Source: CAYYJM01 sp964471755 | GTDB lineage: Bacteria; Planctomycetota; Planctomycetia; Gemmatales; Gemmataceae | Reading direction: 5' to 3' | Assembly (NCBI GenBank): GCA_964471755.1 | Contig: CAYYJM010000011.1 | Coordinates: forward strand, 1 to 48,112 | DNA: 48,112 nt | Shown here: positions 14,992-25,861 of the stretch, in pieces | Numbering within the stretch: the first letter of the stretch is position 1 | How the letters are laid out: every line of letters begins with the position of its first letter | The notes under the pieces: generated by a model | Databases searched by the model: none | Seen by the model: only the letters and a program-made list of their open reading frames with translations | Told to the model about the DNA's origin: nothing | Program-made: the position numbers and the translations under genes

Positions 14992-17625
14992 ATGCGCCGT
15001 GTATCGCTGCTCACGCTGTTGCTCGTTCTTGTCTGTAACTTCGCGTCGGCCGCGCCGACGCTCAAGGACGCCCGCACGCGCTGGCTCCACGGCAACTATG
15101 AGGAAGCACTCGAAACCTACGAGCAACTCGCCAGGGAGGCGAAGACCCGCGCCGCCGCGAGTCTCGGCGTCAGCCGCGTTCACGAAGCGCTCGGGAACCA
15201 CGACAAGGCCCTCGCTGCCGTGGATGCCAGCCTCAAGGACGAGCCGAAGAACGGCGACCTGCTCGCGCGCCGGGCCGAGCTGCTCTACCAGCGTGGCCGC
15301 TGGGACGATGCCGATAAGGCCGTCGAGGCCGCCCTCGCCGAGAACAAGAATCAGCTCACCGCGCACTGGGTTCAGGCCCAACTCCTCCGTGATCGTGGCG
15401 ACCTGGAGAAGGCCGAGAAAGCCTGCCTCTGGTTCCTGCGTTACTACAACAACAACGACATCACCGACCCGGCCGAACTGGTCCTGATCGGCCAGGCCGC
15501 CGCCGAACGGGCTCGCTGGCTCGGTCTCTCCGACGAGTTCGACACGATTCTCAACGACCTCTACGGCGATGCGGCCAAGTCCGACAGGGATTTCTGGCCC
15601 GCCGAGGTCGCCGCCGGCAACGTCCTGCTTGAGAAGTACAATCGACCGCAGGCCCTCGACGCCTTCGACAAGGCGCTGAAGGTCAATCCCACCTGTCCCG
15701 AGGCGCTTGTTGGTAAGGGCCGCTCCGCGTTCCAGCGGTTCGAGTTCAAGGACGCCGAGAACTTCGCCGAGCGGGCCCTCAAGACGAATCCAAACCACCC
15801 CGACGCCCTGCGTCTCGTCGCCGACGTCCACATCACCGGCAGCGATACCGCGAAGGCCCGCAAGGATCTCGAAATCGCCCGCAAGGTCAATCCACGCGAC
15901 GAGGCCACCCTCGGCCGACTCGGCGTCTGCCTGCTCCTCGATGGCGATCAGGCTGGACTCGACAAACTCGTTGCCGAGGTCAAGGGCTTCAACCCGAAGC
16001 CGGCCACGTTCTACTACGAGATGGGCCAGACGATCGAGGCTCGCCGGCGTTACCTGGAGGCCGAGAAATTCTACCGCGAGGCGATCGCCCTGCGACCGAA
16101 ATATGCCGCCGCTCTGACGAACCTTGGCCTGCTCCTGATGCGTATGGGTAAGGAGAAGGAAGGCGGCGAGTTGCTCGACCAGGCGTACAAGCTGGACAGC
16201 TTCCACGTTCGCGTCTCGAACATGCGCAAGGTGTTGACCCACCTGGAGTCCTACAAGACGCACGAGACGGAACATTTTCACATTCGCCATGATCCGAAGC
16301 TCGACGCCGGCCTGGCTCGCTACATGGGCGAGATGCTCGAAGATACCTACAAGGAACTGGCCGAGAAGTTTGATCATCGGCCGAAGGGACCGATCTTGAT
16401 CGAGGTGTTCAACAACCACGAGATGTTCAGCGGTCGGACCGTGGGCGTGCCGGACCTGCATACGATCGGGGCCTGCACCGGCCGGATCATCACGATGGTC
16501 TCGCCGGCCGGCAAGGGCACGCGTCCCTTCAACTGGGGTCGGGTCATCCGTCACGAACTGGTCCACATCTTCAACCTGGAACAGACGAACTTCCTCGTGC
16601 CGCACTGGGTCACCGAAGGGCTGGCCGTCGAGAACGAGGGCTTCCCACGACCGCAGCCGTGGAACGACATGCTCAAGACCCGCGTCGGCTCTGACAAACT
16701 GCTCGACCTCTCCACGATCGATCTCGGCTTCATGCGGCCGCGTGACCCGGAGGAGTGGCAACTCGCCTACGCCCAGGCCCAGCTCTACATGCAGTATCTG
16801 GTCAAGACGCACGGTAAGGCAGCAGTCGGCAAACTGCTCGCTGCCTTTGGCGAGGGCCTCGGTGTCGAGGCGGCCCTGAAGAAGGCCGCTGGCGTCGATC
16901 GTGAGACGTTCGAGAAGGGCTACAAGGCCTACCTCAAGGAAGTCGTCGCCGGGATCGGCGGCACGACAGCCGAGAAGAAACGGCCCATCGCCGAGATCAA
17001 GGCCGATTACGACAAGGCCGCCAACGATGCCGATATTGCCGGAGAGTACGCTGAGGCTCTGCTGTCGCGCGACCGTGCCGAGGCCCGCACGGTCGCGCAG
17101 GCGGCTCTCAAGGCGAAACCCGGTCAGCCGCGAGCGAGCCTCGTCCTGGCCAAGCTCGCCCAGCTCGGCGGCGATCCGGACGAGCAGAAACGGCTGCTCC
17201 AGGCGGCTTTCGATCGGGCAAATCCGGACGTTCGCATCCTCCGCGAGCTGGGCAAGCTATACTACGATGCAAGGGACTGGACGCGCGCCACCGAGGTGCT
17301 GGAACTGGGCAAGAAGCAGGAACCGTTCGACAGTTCGTGGAACGAGCAACTGGCTCGCGTCTATGCCCAGACGAACAACCGGGCCGGCCTGATCGCGACG
17401 CTCAAGGAGTTGGTGCCGACCGACGCTGACGATCTCGACCGCCGCAAGCGTCTGGCCCGTCTGTGCGACGAGGCCGGCGACTTCCAGGGAGCCGAGCAGG
17501 CTGCCCGTCAGGTGCTGGAGATCAAGGTGGACGACAAGGACGCCCGCGAGATCCTCCTGCGAGCCCTGGAGAAGCAGAACCGCCAGGCCGACGCCGACCG
17601 CCTGCGGAAACTTCTGGAGGGATGA
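14992..17625 (+). CDS. Secreted TPR protein with gluzincin (peptidase MA-like) domain
   Basis: An 877-aa protein. A signal peptide (MRRVSLLTLLLVLVCNFASA) is followed by about ten TPR-like helical hairpins (for example ALDAFDKALKVNPTCPEALV) up to residue 420. A metallopeptidase domain at about 420-650 has the zinc motif HELVH at 521-525 and WVTEGLA with Glu542 as third ligand. More TPR-like repeats fill the C-terminus (TRATEVLELGKKQEP, FQGAEQAARQVLEIK). The combination is found repeatedly in planctomycetes. The substrate is unknown. GGGAGAG precedes the chosen ATG; an upstream in-frame ATG at 14959 would place 11 residues before the signal peptide. Confidence 0.87.
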   Translation: MRRVSLLTLLLVLVCNFASAAPTLKDARTRWLHGNYEEALETYEQLAREAKTRAAASLGVSRVHEALGNHDKALAAVDASLKDEPKNGDLLARRAELLYQRGRWDDADKAVEAALAENKNQLTAHWVQAQLLRDRGDLEKAEKACLWFLRYYNNNDITDPAELVLIGQAAAERARWLGLSDEFDTILNDLYGDAAKSDRDFWPAEVAAGNVLLEKYNRPQALDAFDKALKVNPTCPEALVGKGRSAFQRFEFKDAENFAERALKTNPNHPDALRLVADVHITGSDTAKARKDLEIARKVNPRDEATLGRLGVCLLLDGDQAGLDKLVAEVKGFNPKPATFYYEMGQTIEARRRYLEAEKFYREAIALRPKYAAALTNLGLLLMRMGKEKEGGELLDQAYKLDSFHVRVSNMRKVLTHLESYKTHETEHFHIRHDPKLDAGLARYMGEMLEDTYKELAEKFDHRPKGPILIEVFNNHEMFSGRTVGVPDLHTIGACTGRIITMVSPAGKGTRPFNWGRVIRHELVHIFNLEQTNFLVPHWVTEGLAVENEGFPRPQPWNDMLKTRVGSDKLLDLSTIDLGFMRPRDPEEWQLAYAQAQLYMQYLVKTHGKAAVGKLLAAFGEGLGVEAALKKAAGVDRETFEKGYKAYLKEVVAGIGGTTAEKKRPIAEIKADYDKAANDADIAGEYAEALLSRDRAEARTVAQAALKAKPGQPRASLVLAKLAQLGGDPDEQKRLLQAAFDRANPDVRILRELGKLYYDARDWTRATEVLELGKKQEPFDSSWNEQLARVYAQTNNRAGLIATLKELVPTDADDLDRRKRLARLCDEAGDFQGAEQAARQVLEIKVDDKDAREILLRALEKQNRQADADRLRKLLEG

Positions 17626-17635
17626 GCCCCGTCTT

Positions 17636-17729
17636 GGCGAGCCCCCCACGAAAGTTTGGCGAGCCCCCCACGAAAGTGGGGGGAGTTCCCGACGTGGAGA
17701 CTCCCCCCACTGCCGTGGGGGGCTCGCCT
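17636..17729. repeat. Family A repeats: truncated copy plus full palindrome
   Basis: A half copy (17636-17656, ending in ACGAAAGTTT) abuts a full palindrome of about 17658-17729 with the double hairpin and a GTTCCCGACGTGGAGAC centre. It begins 11 nt after the stop of the TPR-peptidase gene. The downstream arm has TGCC in place of TTTC in one loop. Confidence 0.85.
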
Positions 17730-17764
17730 GGACTCGAGGGAGTTTTCGACACAGGAGCCGTTCC

Positions 17765-18070
17765 TTGGCGACGACGCTGCGACAACTTCAGGACACCATC
17801 CGCGAGCTGTACGGCTCCAAGGACGCGCGGCGCGGCGTCGAGGGGACCTTCATGTGGTTCCTCGAAGAGGTCGGCGAGTTGGCCGGGGCCCTGCGTGGCG
17901 GCGATCAGGCCAATCTCGCGGAGGAATTCGCCGACGTCCTGGCCTGGCTGGCGACGCTGGCCAACCTGGCCGGCGTCGATCTGGATGCCGCCGTGGTCGC
18001 CAAGCACCTCAGCGGCTGTCCGAAGTGTCGGGCCATCCCGTGCGGGTGCGACCAGGGAACGAAACCATGA
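17765..18070 (+). CDS. MazG-like nucleotide pyrophosphohydrolase (short form)
   Basis: A 101-aa all-alpha NTP pyrophosphatase-like protein. It has the metal-binding helices FLEEVGELAGAL (E34, E35, E38) and LAEEFADVLAWLATLA (E53, E54, D57), the ExxE...ExxD signature of MazG-type house-cleaning enzymes that hydrolyse NTPs to NMP and pyrophosphate. The C-terminus has an unusual Cys cluster, CPKC...CGC (C85, C88, C93, C95), a possible metal site. The start is TTG at 17765 with AGGAG 9 nt upstream. Its stop overlaps the next start (ATGA at 18067-18070), so the two are translationally coupled. Confidence 0.85.
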   Translation: MATTLRQLQDTIRELYGSKDARRGVEGTFMWFLEEVGELAGALRGGDQANLAEEFADVLAWLATLANLAGVDLDAAVVAKHLSGCPKCRAIPCGCDQGTKP

Positions 18071-20406
18071 GGCGAGGGTTGCCGATGCGTGTGCTGGCGG
18101 GATTGTTGCTGCTCACCTGCCTGGCCGGCCCGGTTTCCGCTCAGAGCGTTCCCGCCATCGAGAACGTTCGGATCGGCCTGCCAAGCGGTCAGGGCGGCGA
18201 TCAGGCGAGCCGGGCGCGACGCGGTGCCTGGGCTCCGGTTTACGTCCAGCTCAAGGGCGGCGGCCAGGCCATCACTCGGGGCCAGTTTCAACTCGCCATC
18301 CTCGGCCGCGACACCGAACAGACCCTGTCACGCTACCCTGTTCCAGTCCCCGCTCTGGCCAGCGAGACGGTCGATACCGTCATCGCCTACGTTCGGCCGG
18401 AAAGCTCCAGCCAGTTCGAGATCCAACTCCTCGACGCGGACGGCAACGTCCGGTTGAGCCGTACCGAGACGCTCACCGCCCTGAGAGAGGAGGTTCTCGA
18501 CAGTGACGACATTCTGTACGCCTCGCTCGGCTCCCGGCTCGAACTGGCCCGGGCCCTGCGTCCGGACAATCAGAAGAACCCCGACGCCGACCCGGACGCC
18601 TTCGACATCGAAAGCCAGGTCCGGCGGCGGATCGCCTACCTCGACACCGGCCGGGATCTGCCCGATCGCTGGTTCGGCTACGATGCCATCGACGTTCTCC
18701 TCCTGCCGACCGGCAACGAGGCGTTCCTGCGCGGCCTGATCGAGGGCGATCCGGCTCGCCGTGAGGCCCTGGCCGAGTGGGTCGCCCGCGGCGGCAAACT
18801 CGTCCTCTCGGTCGGTCAGAATCATCAGCTTGTCCAGCGTCTGCTCGAACAGATTCGCCTGATCGACGTGGACGTGAAGGGCTCACGCATTCGAGACACG
18901 CTGACTCAACTCTTCGCCTGGACCGGCGGCGAACAGGCACCGAAGAAGTTCGAGATCGCCGATCTCGAGGTCGGTCCCGGCGCGTCGGTCCTCATTCGCG
19001 AGGAACCGCAGGGCAGCGACCGGGCCCAGCGGCCGATTGTTGTTCAGGGGTCGTATGGCCTGGGGCGAGTTCTGCTCGTCGGCTTCGATCTCGATAGCCG
19101 GCCGTTCGCCGAGTGGTCCGGCTATCGGCCTTTCTGGCAGAAGATCGACGGGATGCTCGCTCCGAGAACGCTCCGGCCTCGCGTCGATGGCCCCGGCGGC
19201 CCCGTTGATCCGACCCGGAACACCAGCAGTTCCCTGCACGGCGCTCTCCGTACCCAGCTCGAAACCTTTGCCGAGATTCCGGTCATCTCCTTCAGCTGGG
19301 TCGCCCTGTTCATTCTGTTCTACATCCTGCTCGTCGGCCCGATCGACTACTTCATCCTCAAGCGTCTCTTCAAGCGGCTGGAACTGACCTGGATCACCTT
19401 CCCGCTCATCGTCATCGTCGTCAGCGTGCTGGCCTACCTCGGAGCGTACTACTCCAAGGGCGATGACCTGCGCGTCAACAAGGTCGATCTCGTTCAGATC
19501 GACCTGCATCCGAAGAATTCGCCGCAGGTCTACGGCACGACCTGGTTCAGCCTGTTCAGCCCACGAATCAACACCTACACGCTCGGCATCGAGCCGTCGC
19601 CGGCCTGGACCGAACCGGCCGGCGAACGCACGGGCCGCACTGGCACCGTCGTGTCACCCCTGGCTCAGCCGGAGCAGGCGGCCCGGATCGGCTCGCAGGG
19701 ATTGTTCCCGCAACCGTACGACTACGCCCCGGACGCGGCCGGTCTGAAGCGGATGCCGATTCCGGTCTGGTCGAGCCGGGCCTTCGTCGCCAACTGGCAC
19801 GCCCCGGCGAAGAAGGGCAGCCCACCGATCGCCGCCGACCTGGCCCGCTCGCGGATCGAAGCCGCCCTGGTGCAGGGAACCATCACGAATAACCTGGACG
19901 CTCCGCTGGAGAACGCCGTCGTCTTCTTCGAGGGCAAGATGTACCCGCTGGGCACCCTGGCTCCGGGCGAGACCCGCCGGGCCGAGCAGGTTCTCGAACG
20001 CGGCAACGGTCAGGAACGCGGCCAGTGGAAGGACGGCACCCTGTTCCGGGGCGATTTCCGCACCGCCGGGCCGAACATCGATACCATCAAGAGCCTGCTG
20101 TTCCCCGAACTGACCGGCGAGGGATTCAACAGCGGCCTGCGGAGGTACGACCAGAGCTGGCGACTGAACGTCCAGCCGGAACACCGCGCCCGGCCGACGC
20201 CGAACTACCGGCCCGAGGTGATCCTGGTCGGCCGACTCGCCATGACCCGTGGTCGTGGTGCCACGCTGAACGAGGCTCCGGCCACGCCCTCGCGCCTGTG
20301 GCTGGGCGACCTGCCGACACCGGGCCAGACGCCGCCGACGCTGGAAGGCGGCCTGGATCAGGAAACATACGTTCGCGTCTTCATCCCCGTGCGCCCGGCC
20401 CAGTGA
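18067..20406 (+). CDS. Exported membrane protein of unknown function with GATase1-like region, upstream of an ABC ATPase
   Basis: A 779-aa protein. A signal peptide (MRVLAGLLLLTCLAGPVSAQ after a short basic start) is followed by a beta-rich domain. A Rossmann-like segment (DVLLLPTGNEAFLRGLIEGD ... WVARGGKLVLSVGQNH) resembles the class I glutamine-amidotransferase fold without obvious catalytic residues. Two membrane helices (WVALFILFYILLVGPIDYFI, about 410-432; TFPLIVIVVSVLAYLGAYY, about 440-463) are followed by a large C-terminal extracytoplasmic part. The gene lies 33 nt before an ABC ATPase. Such proteins next to ABC genes resemble GldG-type auxiliary subunits in layout, but that link is inferred. 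Confidence 0.75.
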   Translation: MRRGLPMRVLAGLLLLTCLAGPVSAQSVPAIENVRIGLPSGQGGDQASRARRGAWAPVYVQLKGGGQAITRGQFQLAILGRDTEQTLSRYPVPVPALASETVDTVIAYVRPESSSQFEIQLLDADGNVRLSRTETLTALREEVLDSDDILYASLGSRLELARALRPDNQKNPDADPDAFDIESQVRRRIAYLDTGRDLPDRWFGYDAIDVLLLPTGNEAFLRGLIEGDPARREALAEWVARGGKLVLSVGQNHQLVQRLLEQIRLIDVDVKGSRIRDTLTQLFAWTGGEQAPKKFEIADLEVGPGASVLIREEPQGSDRAQRPIVVQGSYGLGRVLLVGFDLDSRPFAEWSGYRPFWQKIDGMLAPRTLRPRVDGPGGPVDPTRNTSSSLHGALRTQLETFAEIPVISFSWVALFILFYILLVGPIDYFILKRLFKRLELTWITFPLIVIVVSVLAYLGAYYSKGDDLRVNKVDLVQIDLHPKNSPQVYGTTWFSLFSPRINTYTLGIEPSPAWTEPAGERTGRTGTVVSPLAQPEQAARIGSQGLFPQPYDYAPDAAGLKRMPIPVWSSRAFVANWHAPAKKGSPPIAADLARSRIEAALVQGTITNNLDAPLENAVVFFEGKMYPLGTLAPGETRRAEQVLERGNGQERGQWKDGTLFRGDFRTAGPNIDTIKSLLFPELTGEGFNSGLRRYDQSWRLNVQPEHRARPTPNYRPEVILVGRLAMTRGRGATLNEAPATPSRLWLGDLPTPGQTPPTLEGGLDQETYVRVFIPVRPAQ

Positions 20407-20439
20407 ACCCGGAGCCCGCCGCGCCGCCAGGAGCCGAGC

Positions 20440-21336
20440 ATGATCGAGACCCGCGACCTGACCAAGATGTACGGCGAACTGTACGCCCTCAATCGCCTCA
20501 CGCTCAAGCTCGAGCGCGGCGACGTGTATGGCTTCATCGGACCCAACGGTGCCGGCAAGACGACGACCATGCGCATCCTGGCGACGCTCCTCAACCCGAC
20601 CTGGGGCGAGGCGTCCGTGTGCGGCTACTCGATCTACAAGAACTCCAAAGAGATTCGCCGGGTCATGGGCTACATGCCCGACTTCTTCGGCGTCTATGAC
20701 GACATGAAGGTCATCGAGTACCTGGAGTTCTTCGCCGCCGCGTACCGGATCATGGGGCCCGAGCGCAAGCGCAAGTGCGAGCAGGTGCTGGAGTTGGTCG
20801 ATCTCGGCTACAAGCGCGACGCCCTGGTGACGAGCCTGTCGCGCGGCATGACGCAGCGTCTGGGCCTGGCGCGCGTTCTGCTGCACGAGCCGCAGGTGCT
20901 TCTGCTCGACGAGCCGGCCGCCGGGCTGCGCTGGGCCGAGCATGGGCAAGACGATTCTCGTCTCCAGCCACATCCTGCCGGAGCTGGCCGACATCTGCAA
21001 CAAGATCGGCATCATCGAACGCGGTCAGCTTCTCTTCGACGGCGACGTGCAGTCGGCCATTCGCCAGGTGCGACAGAACACCGTCTACGACGTGGCCGTC
21101 GGCGAGGGCCGCAACGCCGAGGCGGCCGAGTTGCTTGAGGCGCACCTCGACGTTCAGAGGGTCGAGAAGCGCGAGGACGGCGAGATTCTTCGCGTGACGC
21201 TCAACAAGGGCCGAACCGACGGGAGCTTCCTGGCCGAACTACTCCTTCAGAACGGCTTCAAGCTGCGGATGCTGCGTGAGGAGGAAATCGACCTGGAGGA
21301 CGTCTTCATGGGGATCACGAAGGGAATCACGAACTG

Positions 21337-21337
<1 letters not shown>
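20440..21337 (+). pseudogene. ABC transporter ATP-binding protein, broken by an internal deletion with frameshift
   Basis: The first frame from ATG 20440 (GGAG upstream) encodes the N-terminal 163 residues: Walker A GPNGAGKTT, Q-loop region GYMPDFFGVYDD, signature LSRGMTQRLGLARVL and Walker B VLLLDEPAAGL. It then runs into nonsense. The other frame, picked up at about 20930 (ALGPSMGKTILVSSHILPEL), holds the switch-His segment and the C-terminus, ending at the TGA overlapping galE. The D-loop and about a dozen residues (normally DPRARIE-like) are missing at 20926-20932. This is either a true loss of function or an assembly collapse. No ABC permease gene follows. Confidence 0.85.
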
Positions 21338-22331
<994 letters not shown>

Positions 22332-22335
<4 letters not shown>

Positions 22336-23279
22336 CGGCTCCCGTCCTGCTTACCGAGTTGAGCCCGGCGACCGGCTTGCCGGAGCAGGGCCTCGTTCTC
22401 TGCGAGGCGTGCAAGGCGGTCAACCTGCCCGGCTCGAACTACTGCTGCATCTGCGGCCTGACCCTGCCCGGCGGCTCCCTCGATGCGGTCACGCGTGCCG
22501 AGGTCGAGAGCCTGGTGGAGGAGGCATGCCGGCTCGCCGATGGCGGCCCGGTCTGGGCCGAGGCCGGCGAGAGCTTTCAGTCGCGCGTCCATACCGTGAC
22601 GATGTCGCGCTGGCCGGCCGCCCTGGCCAATCCGAACTTCGTGACCGATCCGTGGAGCGGACTCGGCACCCTGGAGAATGCCGCCGTCCTGCTGATCGAT
22701 CGGCTGGAAGGCTCTCCAAAGGCGATGCTGCCCCTGCTCGAAACGATCGCCACGGGAAGCCGACCGCTCCTGGTCGTCACCGGCTTCATCGATCCTGACA
22801 TCCTGGCGACACTCACCGTCAACCATCTGCGCAACACGTTACGGAGCCTGGTCTTACTCCTCTCGCTGCCGGGCGAGACGCATCCGCTCCTGCTGGCCGA
22901 TCTGGCCGCCGTCCTGCGCGGCAAGGTCGTCGAGCGATCACGCCTGGAGAAGACGGTCGCCGGTTCGCTGCCCACGCTCCGAACCGTGTACGCCGGCCAC
23001 TCTGCCGCCTGGGCCTGTGATCTGCCTGCCGTGCCGGTTCCGCCGCTGGAGGGCGATCCGGTCGTGGTGGCGGCTCGACGCGGCATCCACGCCGGCACGG
23101 GAGCCTGCATTGAGATCGGGGCCAACTCGCGAGCCGACATCGAATCGCGCCGTCGCTACGCCTGCCGGCTCCTGCGCGGAGGCAGCGCCTCTCCGCCGGA
23201 GCGCTCCCCTAACCTGGCCGCTCGCACGAATGGGTCGACCGTCGGCCTGGGTGTGCGTGCGGCCGACATCCCGGAGTGA
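22332..23279 (+). CDS. Zinc-ribbon protein with a GroEL apical-domain-like core and no ATPase domain
   Basis: A 315-aa protein that I do not recognise as a named family. Residues 24-41 form a zinc ribbon (CEAC...CCIC; C24, C27, C38, C41). Residues about 80-220 resemble the GroEL apical domain. NPNFVTDP (100-107) compares with SPYFVTD. AAVLLIDRLEG (117-127) compares with FILLADKKI. MLPLLETIATGSRPLLVV (132-149) compares with MLPVLEAVAKAGKPLLII (helix H). DILATLTVNHLRNTL (156-170) compares with GEALATLVVNTMRG (helix I). PLLLADLAAVLRGKVV compares with AMLQDIATLTGGTVI. GACIEIGANSRADIESRR near the C-terminus resembles GVAVIKVGAATEVEMKEK of the intermediate domain. The equatorial ATPase domain, with DGTTT and GDGTT motifs, is absent. 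The ATG overlaps galE by 4 nt. Homology is by eye and needs a profile search. Confidence 0.7.
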
Positions 23280-23281
23280 CC

Positions 23282-24835
23282 ATGCCGGTATCCCTGGGGC
23301 GAACCTTGCCGCTGCTGCTGCTCCTCGCCGTTCCCGCCGAGGCCCAGCGTGCGGCCGATCGTCCGGCCCGCGAACTGCTGCTGGAAGCGGGCTGCACCGT
23401 CCTGGTCGAGCCGGTCAATGCTCGCGAGCCGGCCCAGGTGCGCGTCGTCGAGGTCTTTCGGGGCACCGCGATCCGACCGGGGGATCTGCTCAACGCCATG
23501 CCGCTGGCCACCGCCCTGGCTCAGGAAGACGCGCCGCGCTGGTCCGCACTGCGCCAGGCGATCCTCTTCGGTGAGCCGGCCGACAAGGTCGGCGAACCGT
23601 TCCGTCTCCTGCCAACCGGTGTTCGCTTGACGACGCGAGCCGATCGTTCCTGGGCCGCCCTGTCTCAGGCCGATGGTTTTCGACTGGTGCCGCATCCGGA
23701 TCTTGACTGGGACGCGCTGGTGCTGCAACTTCGCCGCGATGCCCGCGATATCGTCGCGGTGGAACAGATCCGTGAGCAGCCGCCGTCGTCGCGGCGCAGT
23801 CGGGCTCTGCTCGACTGGATGCGACGACATCCGCCGGCCCGTCTCGCTCCGGTCCTGCTCAATCCGGTCAAGGGACGCATCCCGGTCAACGACGTCGGCG
23901 AGACCGGCTGGGGCGATCTTCAGACCGCGCCGCTGCGCTGGATTTTGCAAACCGGCCTCGTCGAGGATTCCTGGGACGCCCTTGCCGAGTACGCCCGCCA
24001 GCACAACGGAGCCCTGGTCGGGCGAGACTGCTACCCCTTCGCCACACCCGAGGGGCGGGCCCTTCTGCTGGCTCGCGCCCGTGATGAGGCCAGTCTCGAA
24101 GGCGACAACCTCCGCGCTCTGAAGATGCTCGGCTGGCCGGAGACGTACCCGTCCGCTCCGGTGCGAACGGCCACCTTCGCCCGGCCTCTGGGCGAAGCGG
24201 AGCAGCGTCCCCTCATCGAGGGCATTCTCGGCTTCCTGGACCGGCCGGACCCTCGCTGGAAGCAGGGAGCCGTCCAGGCCGCTGCCGCCCTGCTGGCAGC
24301 GCGCGAGGCGACGCCGGAGGAACTGCGCAAGGACGTGGTGCGGGCTCTGGAAACGGCCTACAAGACAGTGAAGCCGGGGACCACCCGGAACGTCCTGGCC
24401 GAGTCCCTCTTCCGCCTGGCTCCGCAGGGTCGGCCGCCGCTCGCTCTGCTGCTCGATCTCGATCGGCGTGAGGCGACGCTCCACTTCTGGCTGGCCGTCC
24501 ATCCCGAAGGGGGCGTGGTCGCCGAGGTGCCGACGCTGCGGCTGGAGGAAGTCGCCGCCGATGGCAAGACTGCGGAGATTCTCAAGGAACCGCTCTCGTG
24601 CCCGTCCGCCCCGGACTGGAAACTTGGCTGGGACACGCGCCGACCGCTCTACGCCGAACTCCCCCTGCGAAGGCTCCGGACTGGAGCGACGTACCGCCTC
24701 ACGGTCACCGGCATCGTCGGGCCGGAGAAGAAGCCCTTCACCAGCGAGCCGCGTACCTTCCAGGCGACCGGGCCGAAGACGCCGAATGGCATCTGGAGTG
24801 CCTCCACAGGACAAATCGTCCTGGACGAGCAGTGA
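23282..24835 (+). CDS. Secreted hypothetical protein, HEAT-like helical middle
   Basis: A 517-aa protein with a signal peptide (LGRTLPLLLLLAVPAEAQ). The N-terminal region (CTVLVEPVNAREPAQVRVVE ... GDLLNAM) is a small beta domain. The middle is alpha-helical (LLDWMRRHPPARLAPVLLN, ALKMLGWPETYPSAPV, AAAALLAAREATPEELRKD) like HEAT/ARM-type repeats, and the C-terminus is a beta-sandwich ending STGQIVLDEQ. No catalytic motif is visible. ATG 23282 is 6 nt after CGGAG; a GTG at 23276 overlapping the previous stop is also possible. It is part of the coupled plus-strand run. Its function is unknown. Confidence 0.7.
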   Translation: MPVSLGRTLPLLLLLAVPAEAQRAADRPARELLLEAGCTVLVEPVNAREPAQVRVVEVFRGTAIRPGDLLNAMPLATALAQEDAPRWSALRQAILFGEPADKVGEPFRLLPTGVRLTTRADRSWAALSQADGFRLVPHPDLDWDALVLQLRRDARDIVAVEQIREQPPSSRRSRALLDWMRRHPPARLAPVLLNPVKGRIPVNDVGETGWGDLQTAPLRWILQTGLVEDSWDALAEYARQHNGALVGRDCYPFATPEGRALLLARARDEASLEGDNLRALKMLGWPETYPSAPVRTATFARPLGEAEQRPLIEGILGFLDRPDPRWKQGAVQAAAALLAAREATPEELRKDVVRALETAYKTVKPGTTRNVLAESLFRLAPQGRPPLALLLDLDRREATLHFWLAVHPEGGVVAEVPTLRLEEVAADGKTAEILKEPLSCPSAPDWKLGWDTRRPLYAELPLRRLRTGATYRLTVTGIVGPEKKPFTSEPRTFQATGPKTPNGIWSASTGQIVLDEQ

Positions 24836-24853
24836 TGGCGAACGGAGTTCTCC

Positions 24854-25861
24854 ATGCTCGAATTGACCGAACACAACCTGCCCGATTTTCTCCGAGAGCG
24901 CTCCTGGATCGCACCCGACGAGGAGGTCACCGCTGCGCCGCTGGGCTGGGGCGTCTCCAACGCCGTCTTCCGCGTCCGGACGCCTGGCCGACTCTTTGTC
25001 GTCAAGCAGTCTCGCCCGCAACTCCGCACTCGCGACGCCTGGTTCAGCGATCTTGATCGGGTCTGGCGCGAAATGGAGGTGATGCAGGTCCTCGAGCCGC
25101 TGCTGCCGACCGGCGTCGTGCCGAAGGTTCTTCACTGCGACCGCGACAACTACGCCTTCGCCATGACCCACGCTCCCGAGGAGAGCATCGTCTGGAAGGA
25201 GCAGCTCCTCGCCGGGCTGGTCGAGCCGGAGCATGGCGAGGCGGCCGGGCGCATTCTGGGCCAGATCCACGAGACGACCGCCAGTCGGCCGGATCTCGTC
25301 GCTCCGTTCGCCGATCGAACCGTGTTCGTGCAGTTACGCGTGGACCCGTTCTACCGGCGAATTCAGGAGCGTCTGCCGGACGTGGCCGACGCGGTCGAGG
25401 CGCTGATCGAGCAGATGCGCGATGCTCGCATCGCCCTCTGTCACGGCGACTTCAGTCCGAAGAATCTGCTTCGGAGCGACGCTGGCTTCACGCTGGTCGA
25501 TTACGAGACGGCCCACCAGGGCGACCCGGCGATGGATCTCGGCTTCTGCCTCAGTCATCTGACCCTGAAGATGCTGCGTCGAGGTGCGGTTGCGGATCGC
25601 TTCGCGGACTTGATCCGCGCCTTCTGGCAAGGCTACGCCGCCGAGGTGCGGTCGCTCGACCGGGCCGATCTGGAGCGTCGAGGCGTCGCGCACCTGGGGC
25701 TCTGTCTGCTCGCGCGGATCGACGGCACCAGCCCGGTGGACTACCTCCCCCAGGAAGCGAGCCGAACGCGCGTCCGGCAACTGGGCCGGGCCATCCTGTG
25801 CGAACCGCTCCCGACGTGGACGGCGGTTCTCGAACGTGGGGGGGCGGGTGCATCCCTGTAG
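24854..25861 (+). CDS. Phosphotransferase of the APH/choline kinase/methylthioribose kinase superfamily
   Basis: A 335-aa kinase-fold protein: GWGVSNAVFRV glycine loop (31-41), VVKQ with the ATP-anchoring Lys51, catalytic loop CHGDFSPKNLL (196-206) and metal-binding VDYETAHQGDPAMDLGF (215-231, Asp216). The kinase substrate is a small molecule that cannot be named; 5-methylthioribose kinase and aminoglycoside kinases share this layout. The C-terminal LPTWTAVLERGGAGASL* was altered by an insertion: a second copy of the terminal codons at 26083-26122 reads LPTWAAALERGGA*, probably the ancestral end. A gap of 18 nt separates it from the upstream gene. Confidence 0.85.
   Translation: MLELTEHNLPDFLRERSWIAPDEEVTAAPLGWGVSNAVFRVRTPGRLFVVKQSRPQLRTRDAWFSDLDRVWREMEVMQVLEPLLPTGVVPKVLHCDRDNYAFAMTHAPEESIVWKEQLLAGLVEPEHGEAAGRILGQIHETTASRPDLVAPFADRTVFVQLRVDPFYRRIQERLPDVADAVEALIEQMRDARIALCHGDFSPKNLLRSDAGFTLVDYETAHQGDPAMDLGFCLSHLTLKMLRRGAVADRFADLIRAFWQGYAAEVRSLDRADLERRGVAHLGLCLLARIDGTSPVDYLPQEASRTRVRQLGRAILCEPLPTWTAVLERGGAGASL

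Noticed and set aside
14947..16812. Minus-strand 621-aa open frame opposite the TPR-peptidase gene
   Set aside because: Plus strand has a signal peptide, TPRs and HELVH; the opposite frame has none and is a shadow.
23156..25270. Minus-strand 704-aa open frame
   Set aside because: It runs antisense across three well-supported plus-strand genes and has no domain.
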